Shown piece by piece: positions 1 through 8,391 of a stretch of 64,000 nucleotides of DNA. The DNA lies in NCBI GenBank assembly GCA_965216195.1, contig OZ244151.1:3472001-3536000 (forward strand), in the 5' to 3' direction. The notes under the pieces were generated by a model. The model searched no databases. It was not told the DNA's origin and saw nothing but the letters and a program-made list of their open reading frames with translations. This DNA is from Aridibacter sp965216195 (GTDB taxonomy: Bacteria > Acidobacteriota > Blastocatellia > Pyrinomonadales > Pyrinomonadaceae). Position numbers and translations under genes: made by a program. Positions within the stretch are counted from its first letter, which is position 1. The number at the start of each line of letters is the position of its first letter.

Positions 1-998
1 AAGCCAAGATGCTCTCTGCCGTGATAGATTGCCCGTCGCATAATTTTCCGCAGGACATAGTTTCTGCCTTCGCTGCCGGGCAAAATTCCGTCAGCAATCG
101 CAAACGCCGCGGCTCGCGAGTGGTCCGCGATTACACGCATTGCAAAGCCCTCCTGAGAATCATAGGAATAATTCTTACCGGAAAGCTTTACAACAAAATC
201 AACGATCGGTCGGATAATATCGGTGTCGTAAACGTTATCCACGCCTTGTAAAACAGCTGTAAACCGTTCAAAACCCATCCCGGTATCAACAGAAGGTGCT
301 GGAAGATTTGTAAGATTGTAGCCTCCATTTCCGTCTTTCGAACGATCAAATTGCATAAAGACGAGGTTCCAGATTTCCATCGTCGTATCGCCTTCTTCGT
401 TATTTACTAAATCGGGACGATTTTTTTCCGGATCATTAGGGCCGTCGCCTCCGTAATAGTGAATTTCCGAAGAGGGTCCGCAAGGTCCCGTGTCGCCCAT
501 TTGCCAGAAATTATCTTTTCTGCCAAAACGCAAAATTCTTTCGGGTTTTGCTCCTGCTTTTTTCCAAAATCCTTCGGCTTCCGTATCGGCAGGAACTTCA
601 TCGTCGCCTTCAAAAACCGAGAACCAAAGGCGTTCTTCTTCTAAGCCGAGTTCGTTAACGAGAAAATCCCATGCAAAATTTATCGCTTCTTCCTTGAAAT
701 AATCACCGAACGAGAAATTACCTAGCATTTCAAAAAATGTGTGGTGGCGGGCGGTTTTGCCAACTTCGTCGAGGTCATTGTGTTTTCCACCCGCCCGTAT
801 ACACTTTTGCGATGAAACGGCTCGGGTGTATTCGCGTTTTTCGTTACCAAGAAAAACGTCCTTAAACTGATTCATTCCCGCGTTTACAAAAAGCAATGTC
901 GGGTCGTTTGACGGTAAAAGAGGGGAAGAATGCACGGGCCTGTGTCCGCGCTTCTCAAAATACTCGATAAATCTTTGTCTGATTTCGCTACCTTTCAT
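1..998 (-). CDS. alaS: Alanyl-tRNA synthetase (N-terminal part, cut by window edge)
   Basis: Charges tRNA-Ala with alanine in the cytoplasm. Reading leftwards from the ATG at 998 the frame stays open to the edge. It gives about 332 residues typical of the AlaRS class II catalytic core: a start of the MKGSEIRQRFIEYFEKRGH type, then HSSPLLPSNDPTLLFVNAGM, ARHHTFFEMLGNFSFGDYF, and later GDTGPCGPSSEIHY and DTGMGFERF. The editing and C-Ala domains lie outside the window. The gene diverges from the acetyltransferase gene at 1090, leaving about 90 bp for both promoters. Family identity is very secure from the class II motifs; only the 3' end is unseen. Confidence 0.97.
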   Translation of the reverse strand, partial: MKGSEIRQRFIEYFEKRGHRPVHSSPLLPSNDPTLLFVNAGMNQFKDVFLGNEKREYTRAVSSQKCIRAGGKHNDLDEVGKTARHHTFFEMLGNFSFGDYFKEEAINFAWDFLVNELGLEEERLWFSVFEGDDEVPADTEAEGFWKKAGAKPERILRFGRKDNFWQMGDTGPCGPSSEIHYYGGDGPNDPEKNRPDLVNNEEGDTTMEIWNLVFMQFDRSKDGNGGYNLTNLPAPSVDTGMGFERFTAVLQGVDNVYDTDIIRPIVDFVVKLSGKNYSYDSQEGFAMRVIADHSRAAAFAIADGILPGSEGRNYVLRKIMRRAIYHGREHLG

Positions 999-1089
999 AA
1001 ATACACCACTTAAGCAAAAGGAAATTCTAACACGAACAAAACAGCGATATGTAATCTTAGTTTCGTCTTCAGGTTAGAATGATAGTGTA

Positions 1090-1626
1090 ATGAATTTAAT
1101 AGTACGGACGATCAAGCCAAAAGACTTTAAAGCCGCTTATCGGCTACAAAGCGAATATTTAGATTCGGAGATGTTTGAAGAGTTTGTCCATCGCGTCGAC
1201 GAGAATCCGGAATTATATTTAATCGCGCTTGATGACGCTAAGGTAATTGGCGTGTGTTATGGAAAGGAGCATAGACATCTCGATTCAACGGCAGTTTTGG
1301 AAGGGATTGCGGTAAATCTTAATGAACGCCATGGTTATGCGAGGAAGGGCGTAGGTTCGAAGCTACTTGAACATTTTAAGGGGGCGGTCAAAGAAATTGG
1401 TTTGGGAAGAGTGAGCGTCGGATCCGCTGAAGATCCTAAGGTCGAACATTTTTACCTGAAAAACAGGTTCAAACCGAAAGAGCTTGTTGCGAAAGATGAA
1501 AAAGGCAACGATATTTCTCGAGTATCGATAGGTGATTACGAGCTAGGGAAAATCGAGCGCGAGAGGCTCAGGAAACGGCTCATCGCCAAGGAGATCATAT
1601 TCATCTTTGACATCGAACTCGATTGA
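1090..1626 (+). CDS. GNAT-family N-acetyltransferase
   Basis: A 178-residue protein with the GNAT acetyl-CoA fold. The pyrophosphate-binding motif A is visible at about residues 80-92 (ARKGVGSKLL, the R/Q-x-x-G-x-G/A signature), preceded by the strand LEGIAVNLN and followed by GSAEDPKVEHFYLKNRFKP, the usual C-terminal strand-loop-helix. Beyond the fold the C-terminus is rich in charged residues and ends hydrophobically. The acceptor substrate cannot be told from the sequence. It diverges from alaS, and the next gene starts 42 bp downstream. Function is limited to a family-level call. Confidence 0.85.
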   Translation: MNLIVRTIKPKDFKAAYRLQSEYLDSEMFEEFVHRVDENPELYLIALDDAKVIGVCYGKEHRHLDSTAVLEGIAVNLNERHGYARKGVGSKLLEHFKGAVKEIGLGRVSVGSAEDPKVEHFYLKNRFKPKELVAKDEKGNDISRVSIGDYELGKIERERLRKRLIAKEIIFIFDIELD

Positions 1627-1668
1627 AGCTCTGCAAAAAGCCTCCAAGCTTATCGTCATTTATTCGAT

Positions 1669-2181
1669 ATGAGGAGTAAAACTTTAATACTTTTGATCGT
1701 CGTTCTGGGTTTGAGTTTGACGAGCACCTACGCTCAAACTGAGGATTTCGTAAAGCAAATTCGTAAAGATGTTGGAAAAATCAACAGCTCGATCCCAAAA
1801 TACGAGAAGGAAACAAAACTCGTTGAAGGGATCTCGCTTGAAGGAACCCAGGCGACCTTTTATAGTTCGCGATACGGTTTACGAAAGATCGAAGCGGATA
1901 TGTATGGCGAAACTTTTCGTGCGAATGCCGCCTTCTATTACAAAAATAGTGAGCTGATTTTCGCGTTTTTTGAGATGAATCGCTACGATACACAGGTTGG
2001 TGCTGATCCCCCGCCAAAGGTTGTAAAAACTGTGGAGAAACGCTTCTACTTTGCAGGCGGGAAGCTCGCGAAATTGCTGATAGATAAAGAGGCGCCAAAG
2101 AAATCAAGCGAGGAATGGAAAGAATCCGAGAAAGAAATTTTGGGATTGGATAAGGATTTACGGAACGCGCTTAACGATTAA
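1669..2181 (+). CDS. Secreted hypothetical protein
   Basis: A 170-residue protein with a clear Sec signal peptide: charged MRSK, a hydrophobic core LILLIVVLGLSL, and a likely AxA-type cleavage near TYAQ. The mature part is mostly charged and helical at both ends, with a central beta-rich stretch, and has no catalytic motif I recognise. It probably acts in the periplasm or outside the cell. Its 3' end overlaps the convergent gene at 2171-2524 by 11 bp. Many short secreted proteins ending their signal in AQ occur in this window, so it fits the genome's style. Function unknown. Confidence 0.7.
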   Translation: MRSKTLILLIVVLGLSLTSTYAQTEDFVKQIRKDVGKINSSIPKYEKETKLVEGISLEGTQATFYSSRYGLRKIEADMYGETFRANAAFYYKNSELIFAFFEMNRYDTQVGADPPPKVVKTVEKRFYFAGGKLAKLLIDKEAPKKSSEEWKESEKEILGLDKDLRNALND

Positions 2182-2524
2182 CTATCTCGTCAACGACTGA
2201 GTGGCCTTCCGATAGATCGCCGCACGTCCAGCGCCATTTTTCGTGCAGACGGATTCTTCCATCTTTAAGAACCTCCGGAGTGGATTTGCATACGCCGGTC
2301 ATTAAGCCACCATTCTTGTTTAAGTGTTGATAGCGCATGTCCAATACGCCGTCGGGATCGGCTTTCGCTAAAAGCGTTCCGAAAACAATATTTCCGCCCT
2401 TATATTCCGCCCAGACAAGACTGCCTTTTTGGTGATAATGAAAAACAGTTTCGCTTGAGATTTCGCCCGTTTCTGAGTTTGAAACGGAAATGAATTTCTT
2501 GCCATCGTAGCTTATTTTGCTCAT
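2171..2524 (-). CDS. Small conserved protein of the group often labelled n-acetylglutamate synthase
   Basis: A 117-residue cytoplasmic protein. It opens with a strand-rich part (KKFISVSNSETGEISSETVF), continues with YKGGNIVFGTLLAK and GLMTGVCKSTPEVLKDGRIR, and ends in HEKWRWTCGDLSEGHS. This pattern matches, from memory, a family of small beta-barrel-like proteins frequent in Bacteroidetes and relatives. Databases often name them n-acetylglutamate synthase although they lack a GNAT domain, so the enzymatic name should not be trusted. It is convergent with the secreted protein gene and overlaps it by 11 bp. Role unknown. Confidence 0.7.
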   Translation of the reverse strand: MSKISYDGKKFISVSNSETGEISSETVFHYHQKGSLVWAEYKGGNIVFGTLLAKADPDGVLDMRYQHLNKNGGLMTGVCKSTPEVLKDGRIRLHEKWRWTCGDLSEGHSVVDEIVNR

Positions 2525-2586
2525 AGAAAAATTGTAACCGGAAAGCTAATGCTCAGTCTGTCGCCGCGGGAAAACTATCCGCTAGC

Positions 2587-3126
2587 CTATTCATCCTGTT
2601 TTGATTCCGGCTTGGGAAGTTGGCGCATCTTATCTTGAATCAAATCGTATTCAAAACCGAGTCTTACCAGGTAGCCGAAGAAGTTATGGCGCTCATTGTG
2701 TGTTTCGGGCGTGCCTTTGATGCGAAGTCTCTTTTCAATCGCACGTTCGATCAGCTCCTCTTCGGGCGTTTCTTCATAGGCAGTTTTCAGAGCGCGAGCA
2801 ATCGTTTCTTTGTCGAGCTTTTTCTTCTTTAGTTCGCGCACAAGACGATATTTTCCAACCGGCTTCTGGCGAAGCTTTGAAGAGGCAAAAGAAGCAGCGA
2901 ATTCCTCGTCATTTAGATAGTTGTATTTCTTCAGTTTTTCAATTACGTCATCGACGATATCTTCATCCGTCCATGCTTTTTCAAGCAAACGCGTGCGTAT
3001 CTCCTCGGTCGAACGCGGTTTGAAGGTAAGCAAATTTACGGCGCGATCAAACGTCTTTTTCTTTGAGCGCTTGAGATCGTTGATCACGCGGTCTTCGTCT
3101 TTGATGGGTTTTTTGAATTTGCGCAT
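2587..3126 (-). CDS. recX: Regulatory protein RecX
   Basis: A 179-residue RecX-family protein, which modulates RecA filaments in recombination and the SOS response. The tandem three-helix repeats are visible: AVNLLTFKPRSTEEIRTRLL (about residues 27-46), then DIVDDVIEKLKKYNYLNDEEFA, then GKYRLVRELKKKKLDKETI. The ATG at 3126 is preferred over an upstream in-frame start at 3231. The 35 extra residues that start would add come from a palindromic repeat (3135-3220) and resemble no RecX. No recA is seen nearby. The gene diverges from truB across that repeat. Confidence 0.88.
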   Translation of the reverse strand: MRKFKKPIKDEDRVINDLKRSKKKTFDRAVNLLTFKPRSTEEIRTRLLEKAWTDEDIVDDVIEKLKKYNYLNDEEFAASFASSKLRQKPVGKYRLVRELKKKKLDKETIARALKTAYEETPEEELIERAIEKRLRIKGTPETHNERHNFFGYLVRLGFEYDLIQDKMRQLPKPESKQDE

Positions 3127-3134
3127 TTCGGAAC

Positions 3135-3220
3135 GCGGACACTCCTGTCCGCATATTGTGGCTTTTGCTAAACTAAATTCGCGTCGAAAAACGACGCTCA
3201 TTGCGGACAAGAGTGTCCGC
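3135..3220. repeat. REPIN-like pair of palindromic repeats
   Basis: Two 18-bp near-palindromes, GCGGACACTCCTGTCCGC (3135-3152) and GCGGACAAGAGTGTCCGC (3203-3220), stand in inverted orientation about 50 bp apart. With one flanking base each, the reverse complement of the second matches the first at 18 of 19 positions. Two inverted REP hairpins around a short spacer is the layout of a REPIN. It fills the intergenic space between recX and truB, so both leaders contain one hairpin. Confidence 0.7.
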
Positions 3221-3233
3221 CTCGGTCCCAATT

Positions 3234-4307
3234 ATGAACGGCGCGCTTATCATAGACAAACCCGAAGGCTTTACATCTCACGATGTGGTAGCGAAGCTCC
3301 GTGGGATTCTGAAAACGAAAAAGATCGGACATACCGGAACGCTTGATCCATTTGCAACCGGAGTTTTGGTAATCCTGGTTGGAAAAGCCACGCGGCTAGC
3401 GCGATTTTTAGATAAAGACGAAAAGTCTTATGAGGCTGTATTGAGATTTGGTTATGAAACCGATACAGGGGATCGAACAGGAAAGGCAAAAGGAAAAATT
3501 GAAAAGGTAAAAGTTACAAGAAAAGAGCTTGAAAGGGTCTTGCCTGAATTTCTCGGCGAAATTGAACAAATTCCACCAATGTATTCCGCAAAGAAAGTAA
3601 AAGGCAAAAAGCTTTATGAGCTTGCGAGGAAAGGAATTGAGATTGAGCGAAAGCCTTTGAAAGTTAGGATTAGCGAGATAGATTTGGCGGGAGGCATCCC
3701 GCAAGGGCACGAAGACGCAAAGGACGAACCGCAGGCAGAAACACGACCGCGAGGGAGTGTGCAATCAGTACCCAAAGAGCCGGTGGCTGGGTCAAAACCG
3801 CCTGCATCAGTGGGTGGGTCAGGTTTGGAATCTGAAAACCACCCCTACGCTAAAGCGTCCCCTATCCTTGAGAAGGAGAGGCGCCAATCCGAATTCCGAA
3901 TACGTATTTCATGTTCTGCCGGAACCTACATCCGTGTTCTTGCAGAGGATATCGGTCGAAAACTCGGCGCAGCGTGTCATCTCGGAGAACTCAGAAGAAC
4001 AAAAGCCGGAAGATTTGATATTTCGCGAGCTATTTCGCTCGAAGATTTAGAAAAAAAGGTTTTGGCAAACGAACTAGACGAGGTTTTAATCTCAATGAAT
4101 GAAGCTTTGGCCCATTTGCCCGAAATCGGCTTAAGTGACGAAGACGTAAAAAAAGTAAGTCACGGCGGAAAGATTTTCGGGTTTGAAAAAGTTGTAGAAG
4201 ACGGAAAATTACCGATCAGACTCAGCGATTCCCGTGAGAAACTAATCGCGGTTGGTTATTTTGATAGGGAAGAAAAAGCTATCAAGCCGCGTATTGTTAT
4301 GGTATAA
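3234..4307 (+). CDS. truB: tRNA pseudouridine(55) synthase TruB, with an in-frame insert
   Basis: A 357-residue enzyme that makes pseudouridine 55 in the T-loop of tRNAs. The catalytic motif GHTGTLDPFATGVL places the aspartate at about residue 38. KSYEAVLRFGYETDTGD, IEQIPPMYSAKKVKGKKLYELAR and the later CSAGTYIRVLAEDIG complete the family pattern. Residues about 153-221 are a Pro/Gly/Lys-rich segment absent from ordinary TruB; it sits in a loop between core strands and its DNA is rich in short palindromes. The ATG at 3234 was chosen because the family begins MNGALIIDKPEG; an upstream TTG at 3201 reads through repeat sequence. The hydrolase gene follows 14 bp downstream, probably in one transcript. 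Confidence 0.95.
   Translation: MNGALIIDKPEGFTSHDVVAKLRGILKTKKIGHTGTLDPFATGVLVILVGKATRLARFLDKDEKSYEAVLRFGYETDTGDRTGKAKGKIEKVKVTRKELERVLPEFLGEIEQIPPMYSAKKVKGKKLYELARKGIEIERKPLKVRISEIDLAGGIPQGHEDAKDEPQAETRPRGSVQSVPKEPVAGSKPPASVGGSGLESENHPYAKASPILEKERRQSEFRIRISCSAGTYIRVLAEDIGRKLGAACHLGELRRTKAGRFDISRAISLEDLEKKVLANELDEVLISMNEALAHLPEIGLSDEDVKKVSHGGKIFGFEKVVEDGKLPIRLSDSREKLIAVGYFDREEKAIKPRIVMV
3690..3896 (+). repeat. Palindrome-rich in-frame insert inside truB
   Basis: About 207 bp encoding some 69 residues that interrupt the TruB core without shifting the frame. The DNA contains near-duplicate stretches (GTGGCTGGGTCA and GTGGGTGGGTCA) and small palindromes (CGCTAAAGCG, CCTTGAGAAGG). The encoded peptide is low-complexity and hydrophilic. 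It is probably an inserted palindromic element or an expanded loop; borders are approximate. Confidence 0.5.
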
Positions 4308-4321
4308 AAGTAGGAAAAACA

Positions 4322-5332
4322 ATGGCAAAGAAACACGTAGCACTTGGAATCGGCGGCGCGATTGGAGCAACAATCGCTTGGAAACTCGCAACGAGACCCG
4401 CCACGGTAAATTTCGAAGACCACGCGGACAAAATTGCGCACGCGGAAAACTCGCGTTTTATCGAAGTTGATGGAATCGAGGTTCATTATCAGGAATTTGG
4501 CGATGAGAAAGATCCCGCGATGATTTTGGTTCACGGCTATACGGCATCAACCTATGTTTGGAAAACTGTGGCTCCGAAGTTTGCTGAAGAGGGGTTTCGC
4601 GTGATTGCGGTGGACCTCATCGGCTACGGATTTTCAGAAAAGCCCGTGTGGTTTGATTACAAGATTTCTTCGCAGGCGCGTATAATCGGACGATTTATGA
4701 ACCGACTCGGCATCGGTAAAGCAACATTGGTTGGAAGTTCATTCGGTGGCGCCGTGTCATCGTGGTTTACGCTCGATAATCCTGAAAGGGTTGAAAAACT
4801 TGTTCTTATCGGAGCAGTAATAAACAATAGACCGGCTAAAAATGCGATCTTTAAATTGCTTGGCGTGAAAGGAGTTGGCGAGACGCTCTCACCCTTCCTA
4901 ATCGATTCAAATGCGTTTCTCAAATACCGTATGCACGGAACACTTCACGAAACAAATCACGATTTGATTACCCGTGAAAGAATCGAGTCCATTATGCGAC
5001 CCCTCAACGCCGCGGACGCCCATAACTCCCTTTTAAAAACAGCTCGTAACTGGGACGCAAACCGAATTGAAGAAGACGCTCATCTCATCGGGCAGCCGAC
5101 ACTTCTTGTCTGGGGCGAGCACGATACCGTTATTCCAAAGGGCAATGGAGAGAAACTCTACGACAAGATTTTAAACTCCCGCTTTGTAGTCTTAAAAAAT
5201 TGTGGACACCTTCCGCCGGAGGAAAAACCAGAGCTTTTCACAGATTTAGTTTTAGAATTTTGTCGGGATCGTAAAGGACATATCGAAACGACAAAAAATG
5301 AAGAAATGACTTTGGAGCAAATAGAGGCTTAA
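4322..5332 (+). CDS. Alpha/beta-fold hydrolase
   Basis: A 336-residue alpha/beta hydrolase. The N-terminus (LGIGGAIGATIAWKLA) is a hydrophobic stretch that may anchor the protein to the membrane. The catalytic pieces are visible: oxyanion turn HGYTAS (about 71), nucleophile elbow GSSFGG with Ser140, acid in WGEHDTVIP (Asp268) and histidine in NCGHLPPEE (His296). The order and spacing fit the haloalkane dehalogenase, epoxide hydrolase and esterase superfamily. The substrate cannot be inferred. It follows truB by 14 bp and a terminator stands after its stop. Confidence 0.88.
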   Translation: MAKKHVALGIGGAIGATIAWKLATRPATVNFEDHADKIAHAENSRFIEVDGIEVHYQEFGDEKDPAMILVHGYTASTYVWKTVAPKFAEEGFRVIAVDLIGYGFSEKPVWFDYKISSQARIIGRFMNRLGIGKATLVGSSFGGAVSSWFTLDNPERVEKLVLIGAVINNRPAKNAIFKLLGVKGVGETLSPFLIDSNAFLKYRMHGTLHETNHDLITRERIESIMRPLNAADAHNSLLKTARNWDANRIEEDAHLIGQPTLLVWGEHDTVIPKGNGEKLYDKILNSRFVVLKNCGHLPPEEKPELFTDLVLEFCRDRKGHIETTKNEEMTLEQIEA

Positions 5333-5362
5333 TTTAAAGGACTGTTTGAGTGATAGCCAGAG

Positions 5363-5390
5363 GCAGTGTGACGAAAACGCACTGCTTTTT
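5363..5390 (+). terminator. Rho-independent terminator after the truB-hydrolase operon
   Basis: Stem GCAGTG/CACTGC extended by an inner G-U/C pair, with a short A-rich loop (5363-5385), followed by five T residues. It lies 30 bp after the hydrolase stop and before uvrC. Confidence 0.75.
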
Positions 5391-5421
5391 GTTTGCTCAG
5401 TAAACACGCTAAACTTTCTGT

Positions 5422-7275
5422 GTGAGTGATCTTAAGAAAAAACTCAAAAACCTACCGACCGATCCGGGTGTTTACCTGCACAAAAATTCTAAGGGCGGGA
5501 TAATCTATATAGGAAAAGCGAAGAACTTGCGCAACCGCGTACGCCAGTATTTTCAGTCCGGAAAGGGGAAAGGTTATAAAGTAAATCGCCTGATGAAGCA
5601 GATCGCGGATTTTGAATTCATTGTGGTGGATTCGGAAGCCGAAGCACTCGTGCTCGAATCCAATCTCATCAAAAAACACAAACCGCGTTACAATGTGATG
5701 CTTAAGGACGACAAGCAATATCCGCATCTAAAGGTTACAAACGAGGCGTTTCCGAAGATCACAATTACCAGAAAGCTGCTCAAAGACGGTGCAAAATACT
5801 ACGGTCCTTTCTTGCCGGCGAGCCTCGCGCGAAAAACTCTAAACGTAGCAAACCGCACCTTTCAGCTACGCACATGCACCATCGATATCGACGGAAAACT
5901 CGAGCGTCCGTGTCTTGAGTATCATCTCAAGCGTTGCCTGGGTCCATGCGTTAAAGATCTATGCAAACCCGAGGAATATGAGCAGGCCGTAAGCGATTCG
6001 ATACTCTTTCTCGACGGTAAGAATAAGGAGCTTGCCAAGGAACTCGAAAAACGTATGTGGCATTACTCGGAAAATCACAGCTTTGAGCTCGCCGCAAAAT
6101 TCCGGGATATGTCGCGCACGGTTTTGGCTCTGGACGAAAACCAAAAAATGGCGACAAAGCCGGACCGCGACATAGATATCTTTGGCTACTATCGTGAGGA
6201 AGGTACACCGCGAATAGCGCTCCAACTGTTTACAATGCGTGAGGGAAAAATCGTTGGGCGGCGCGAATTCTTCTGGGAAGATTTGGATGATAAGAATTTT
6301 GATGCGTCGGAATTTTTGGGCGAAGTTCTAGCGCAGTATTACTCAACTGACTACGTGCCGCTTGAGATAAATGTGCCCGTAAATTTTGAAGATCGGAAAA
6401 TTCTAGAGAATATTTTGACAGAGCGCCGCGGGCGTCGGGTGCACATACGGGTTCCAATGCGTGGTCAGAAAAAGAAGCTTGTCGCGTTGGTTGAAACCAA
6501 TGCCAGGCATGCGTTTGAGCAGCGTTTTCGTGTGCTCAAGCCGGACATGGAGATCGTTCTTGGCGAAATGCAGGAAATTCTCGAGCTGCCGTATTTTCCC
6601 GAGCGCATTGATTCATTTGATATTTCAAATATACAGGGCGCGGAAAATGTTGCGGGAATCGTGGCTTTTGAAAACGGCAAACCCGATCGCTCAAGGTATC
6701 GGCGCTATAAGATCAAAACGATCGAGGGGCAGGATGATTTCGGCTCAATGAATGAAGCCGTTTTTCGCAGATACCGTAGAGCTGTCGAGGAAAAAACGCC
6801 CTTGCCACATCTGGTTTTTATAGACGGCGGCAAAGGTCAGCTTTCGGCTGCCGCGAAAGCTATGCGAGAGCTCGATCTTGAGGCGATTCCGCTCGTCGGA
6901 TTGGTAAAACCGCCGCGTAAACACAAAGAGATCTCACACCTCCTCGTAAAAGGACGAGAGAATCAGCCAATCGAGTTTGACGCTACCTCATCGATGTTTC
7001 GCCTTATCCAGCAGATCCGCGATGAAACACACAGAGTGGCAATTCAATATCATCGCAAAAGGCGCGAGATGCGCGATTTTACGTCGGAGCTAACGGCAAT
7101 TCCGGGAATCGGACAGAAAAGGAAGATGCGGTTGCTGAAATTTTTTGGCTCAATCGAGAGAATTGCAAATACGGAAGCAGAAGAGCTGGCTGAGGTTATC
7201 GGAAGAAAAGCAGCCGGTGAAGTGGTAGATCATTTTGAGAGACAAAGACAGTTAGCGGGTAGTGATAAACAGTAG
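5422..7275 (+). CDS. uvrC: Excinuclease ABC subunit C
   Basis: A 617-residue nucleotide-excision-repair endonuclease that cuts both sides of a lesion held by UvrB. The GIY-YIG domain is at about residues 14-95 (PGVYLHKNSKGGIIYIGKAKNLRNR split across the motif). A Cys-containing linker and the UvrB-binding region follow near 200-240. The RNase H-like nuclease half contains SFDISNIQG and HLVFIDGGKGQ, and the C-terminal helix-hairpin-helix DNA-binding motif is LTAIPGIGQKRKMRLLKFFG. The start is a GTG at 5422, placing the GIY domain at the usual distance. It stands alone after a terminator, with a promoter-like site for the next gene downstream. Confidence 0.97.
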   Translation: MSDLKKKLKNLPTDPGVYLHKNSKGGIIYIGKAKNLRNRVRQYFQSGKGKGYKVNRLMKQIADFEFIVVDSEAEALVLESNLIKKHKPRYNVMLKDDKQYPHLKVTNEAFPKITITRKLLKDGAKYYGPFLPASLARKTLNVANRTFQLRTCTIDIDGKLERPCLEYHLKRCLGPCVKDLCKPEEYEQAVSDSILFLDGKNKELAKELEKRMWHYSENHSFELAAKFRDMSRTVLALDENQKMATKPDRDIDIFGYYREEGTPRIALQLFTMREGKIVGRREFFWEDLDDKNFDASEFLGEVLAQYYSTDYVPLEINVPVNFEDRKILENILTERRGRRVHIRVPMRGQKKKLVALVETNARHAFEQRFRVLKPDMEIVLGEMQEILELPYFPERIDSFDISNIQGAENVAGIVAFENGKPDRSRYRRYKIKTIEGQDDFGSMNEAVFRRYRRAVEEKTPLPHLVFIDGGKGQLSAAAKAMRELDLEAIPLVGLVKPPRKHKEISHLLVKGRENQPIEFDATSSMFRLIQQIRDETHRVAIQYHRKRREMRDFTSELTAIPGIGQKRKMRLLKFFGSIERIANTEAEELAEVIGRKAAGEVVDHFERQRQLAGSDKQ

Positions 7276-7307
7276 TTTATTTGATTTTAACGGCTTTGTT
7301 GTAGTGC

Positions 7308-7337
7308 TTTACAAAAGTCTTATTTTTCTAATAATAT
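7308..7337 (+). promoter_or_regulatory. Possible sigma70-type promoter of the CBM-like gene
   Basis: TTTACA at 7308-7313 and TAATAT at 7332-7337, separated by 18 bp, lie 30 bp before the ATG at 7368. A strong ribosome site, AAGGAG, stands just before that start. Matched by eye only. Confidence 0.4.
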
Positions 7338-7367
7338 ATTCGTTAAATAAATAGTAAGGAGCTATAA

Positions 7368-8327
7368 ATGAGAGGTTTGTTTATCAGTATTTCTTTGTCT
7401 CTGGCGGCGTTTTCCGTCGCGGGTTTTGCTCAGGATGAGATGATTTTTCAGAGTGATTTCGAAAAGGGCAAGCAAACGTGGGAAAAGCGCGGCGCCTCAA
7501 TTGGTACGACAAAGAAAGAAGCTGCAAACGGAAAGAAGAGCTTACGTGTAATGGGAAGACGCGAGGTTTGGCAGGGTGCGCAGCTCAACGTTTCAAAATA
7601 CCTCGTCGCCGGAAAGAAATATAAATTTACGGTTTCCGTAAAACTCTCAAAAAAAGAAGCTCCTGATGTGATCAGGATGACGATGGAAAGGGGCAACAGC
7701 AATTTTTCCGGGATCGCCGGCGCGAAAGCAAATGCGAATGAATGGACCACTCTTTCCGGAACATTCGTTCCTTCAGGAAGCGACCCGTATTTGTTAGTTT
7801 TTATCGAAGCAGGTAGGAGTACGACCGCCTATTTTCTGGATGATTTTAAGATTGAAGGCGCCCCTTTGATTCCGGAACAAGCGGGTGTACTTGTAAAAAA
7901 TGACTTTGAAAATTTCACCTCACAGGGGTGGTACGCGTTTGGAAGCGGAGTACAGATGTTTAGCTCCAAACCCCTTGGAAGTTCGAGGTGTGTTCGGGTT
8001 GCCGGCCGCACTGAACCCACTCACGGAGTTGCTCTTGATCTCTCGCCAAAATTCTTTAAGGGAAGGACATATCAGCTTTCAATTTCTGTAAGATTGGTAA
8101 AAGGTCAAAAAGCGGATTCGATAAAACTTTCCGTGCAGCAAACCGCACCCGGTGGAGAAAAAACCTTCGTTGAAGTCGCTCCCTACAAAGAAATCGCTGA
8201 CTCGGAATGGGTTACGCTTTCAGGCGAATACAAGGTAACAACCGAGGGAAATAATCTGCTTATCGTTGTTCAGGCTAAAGGAGCAACCACTTCTTTTTTG
8301 ATTGACAATTTTGAATTAAGACGTTGA
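7368..8327 (+). CDS. Secreted protein with two CBM4/9-like carbohydrate-binding domains
   Basis: A 319-residue protein with a Sec signal (ISISLSLAAFSVAGFAQ, cleavage about residue 22) and two copies of a jelly-roll module. Copy 1 covers about residues 26-165 (QSDFEKGKQTWEKRG ... EWTTLSGTF ... YFLDDFKIEG) and copy 2 about 172-318 (KNDFENFTSQGWYAFG ... EWVTLSGEY ... SFLIDNFELRR). The pattern of F-E opening, GRTYQLSISVR, EWVTLSG and terminal I-D-N/D-F matches CenC-type carbohydrate-binding modules found with xylanases. No catalytic domain is attached, so it probably binds a polysaccharide or acts as a surface lectin. Confidence 0.8.
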   Translation: MRGLFISISLSLAAFSVAGFAQDEMIFQSDFEKGKQTWEKRGASIGTTKKEAANGKKSLRVMGRREVWQGAQLNVSKYLVAGKKYKFTVSVKLSKKEAPDVIRMTMERGNSNFSGIAGAKANANEWTTLSGTFVPSGSDPYLLVFIEAGRSTTAYFLDDFKIEGAPLIPEQAGVLVKNDFENFTSQGWYAFGSGVQMFSSKPLGSSRCVRVAGRTEPTHGVALDLSPKFFKGRTYQLSISVRLVKGQKADSIKLSVQQTAPGGEKTFVEVAPYKEIADSEWVTLSGEYKVTTEGNNLLIVVQAKGATTSFLIDNFELRR

Positions 8328-8391
8328 CAGGAATCGCCGAAGATTCGAACAGAATGCGGATTTATACATAATTCCGGGTAACAAGCCAAAC

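Noticed and set aside
998..1090. T-box or other riboswitch upstream of alaS
   Set aside because: Only about 90 bp, no conserved T-box sequence or stacked stems.
3127..3231. N-terminal extension of RecX from an upstream start
   Set aside because: The extra 35 residues are a translation of a palindromic repeat pair and match no RecX.
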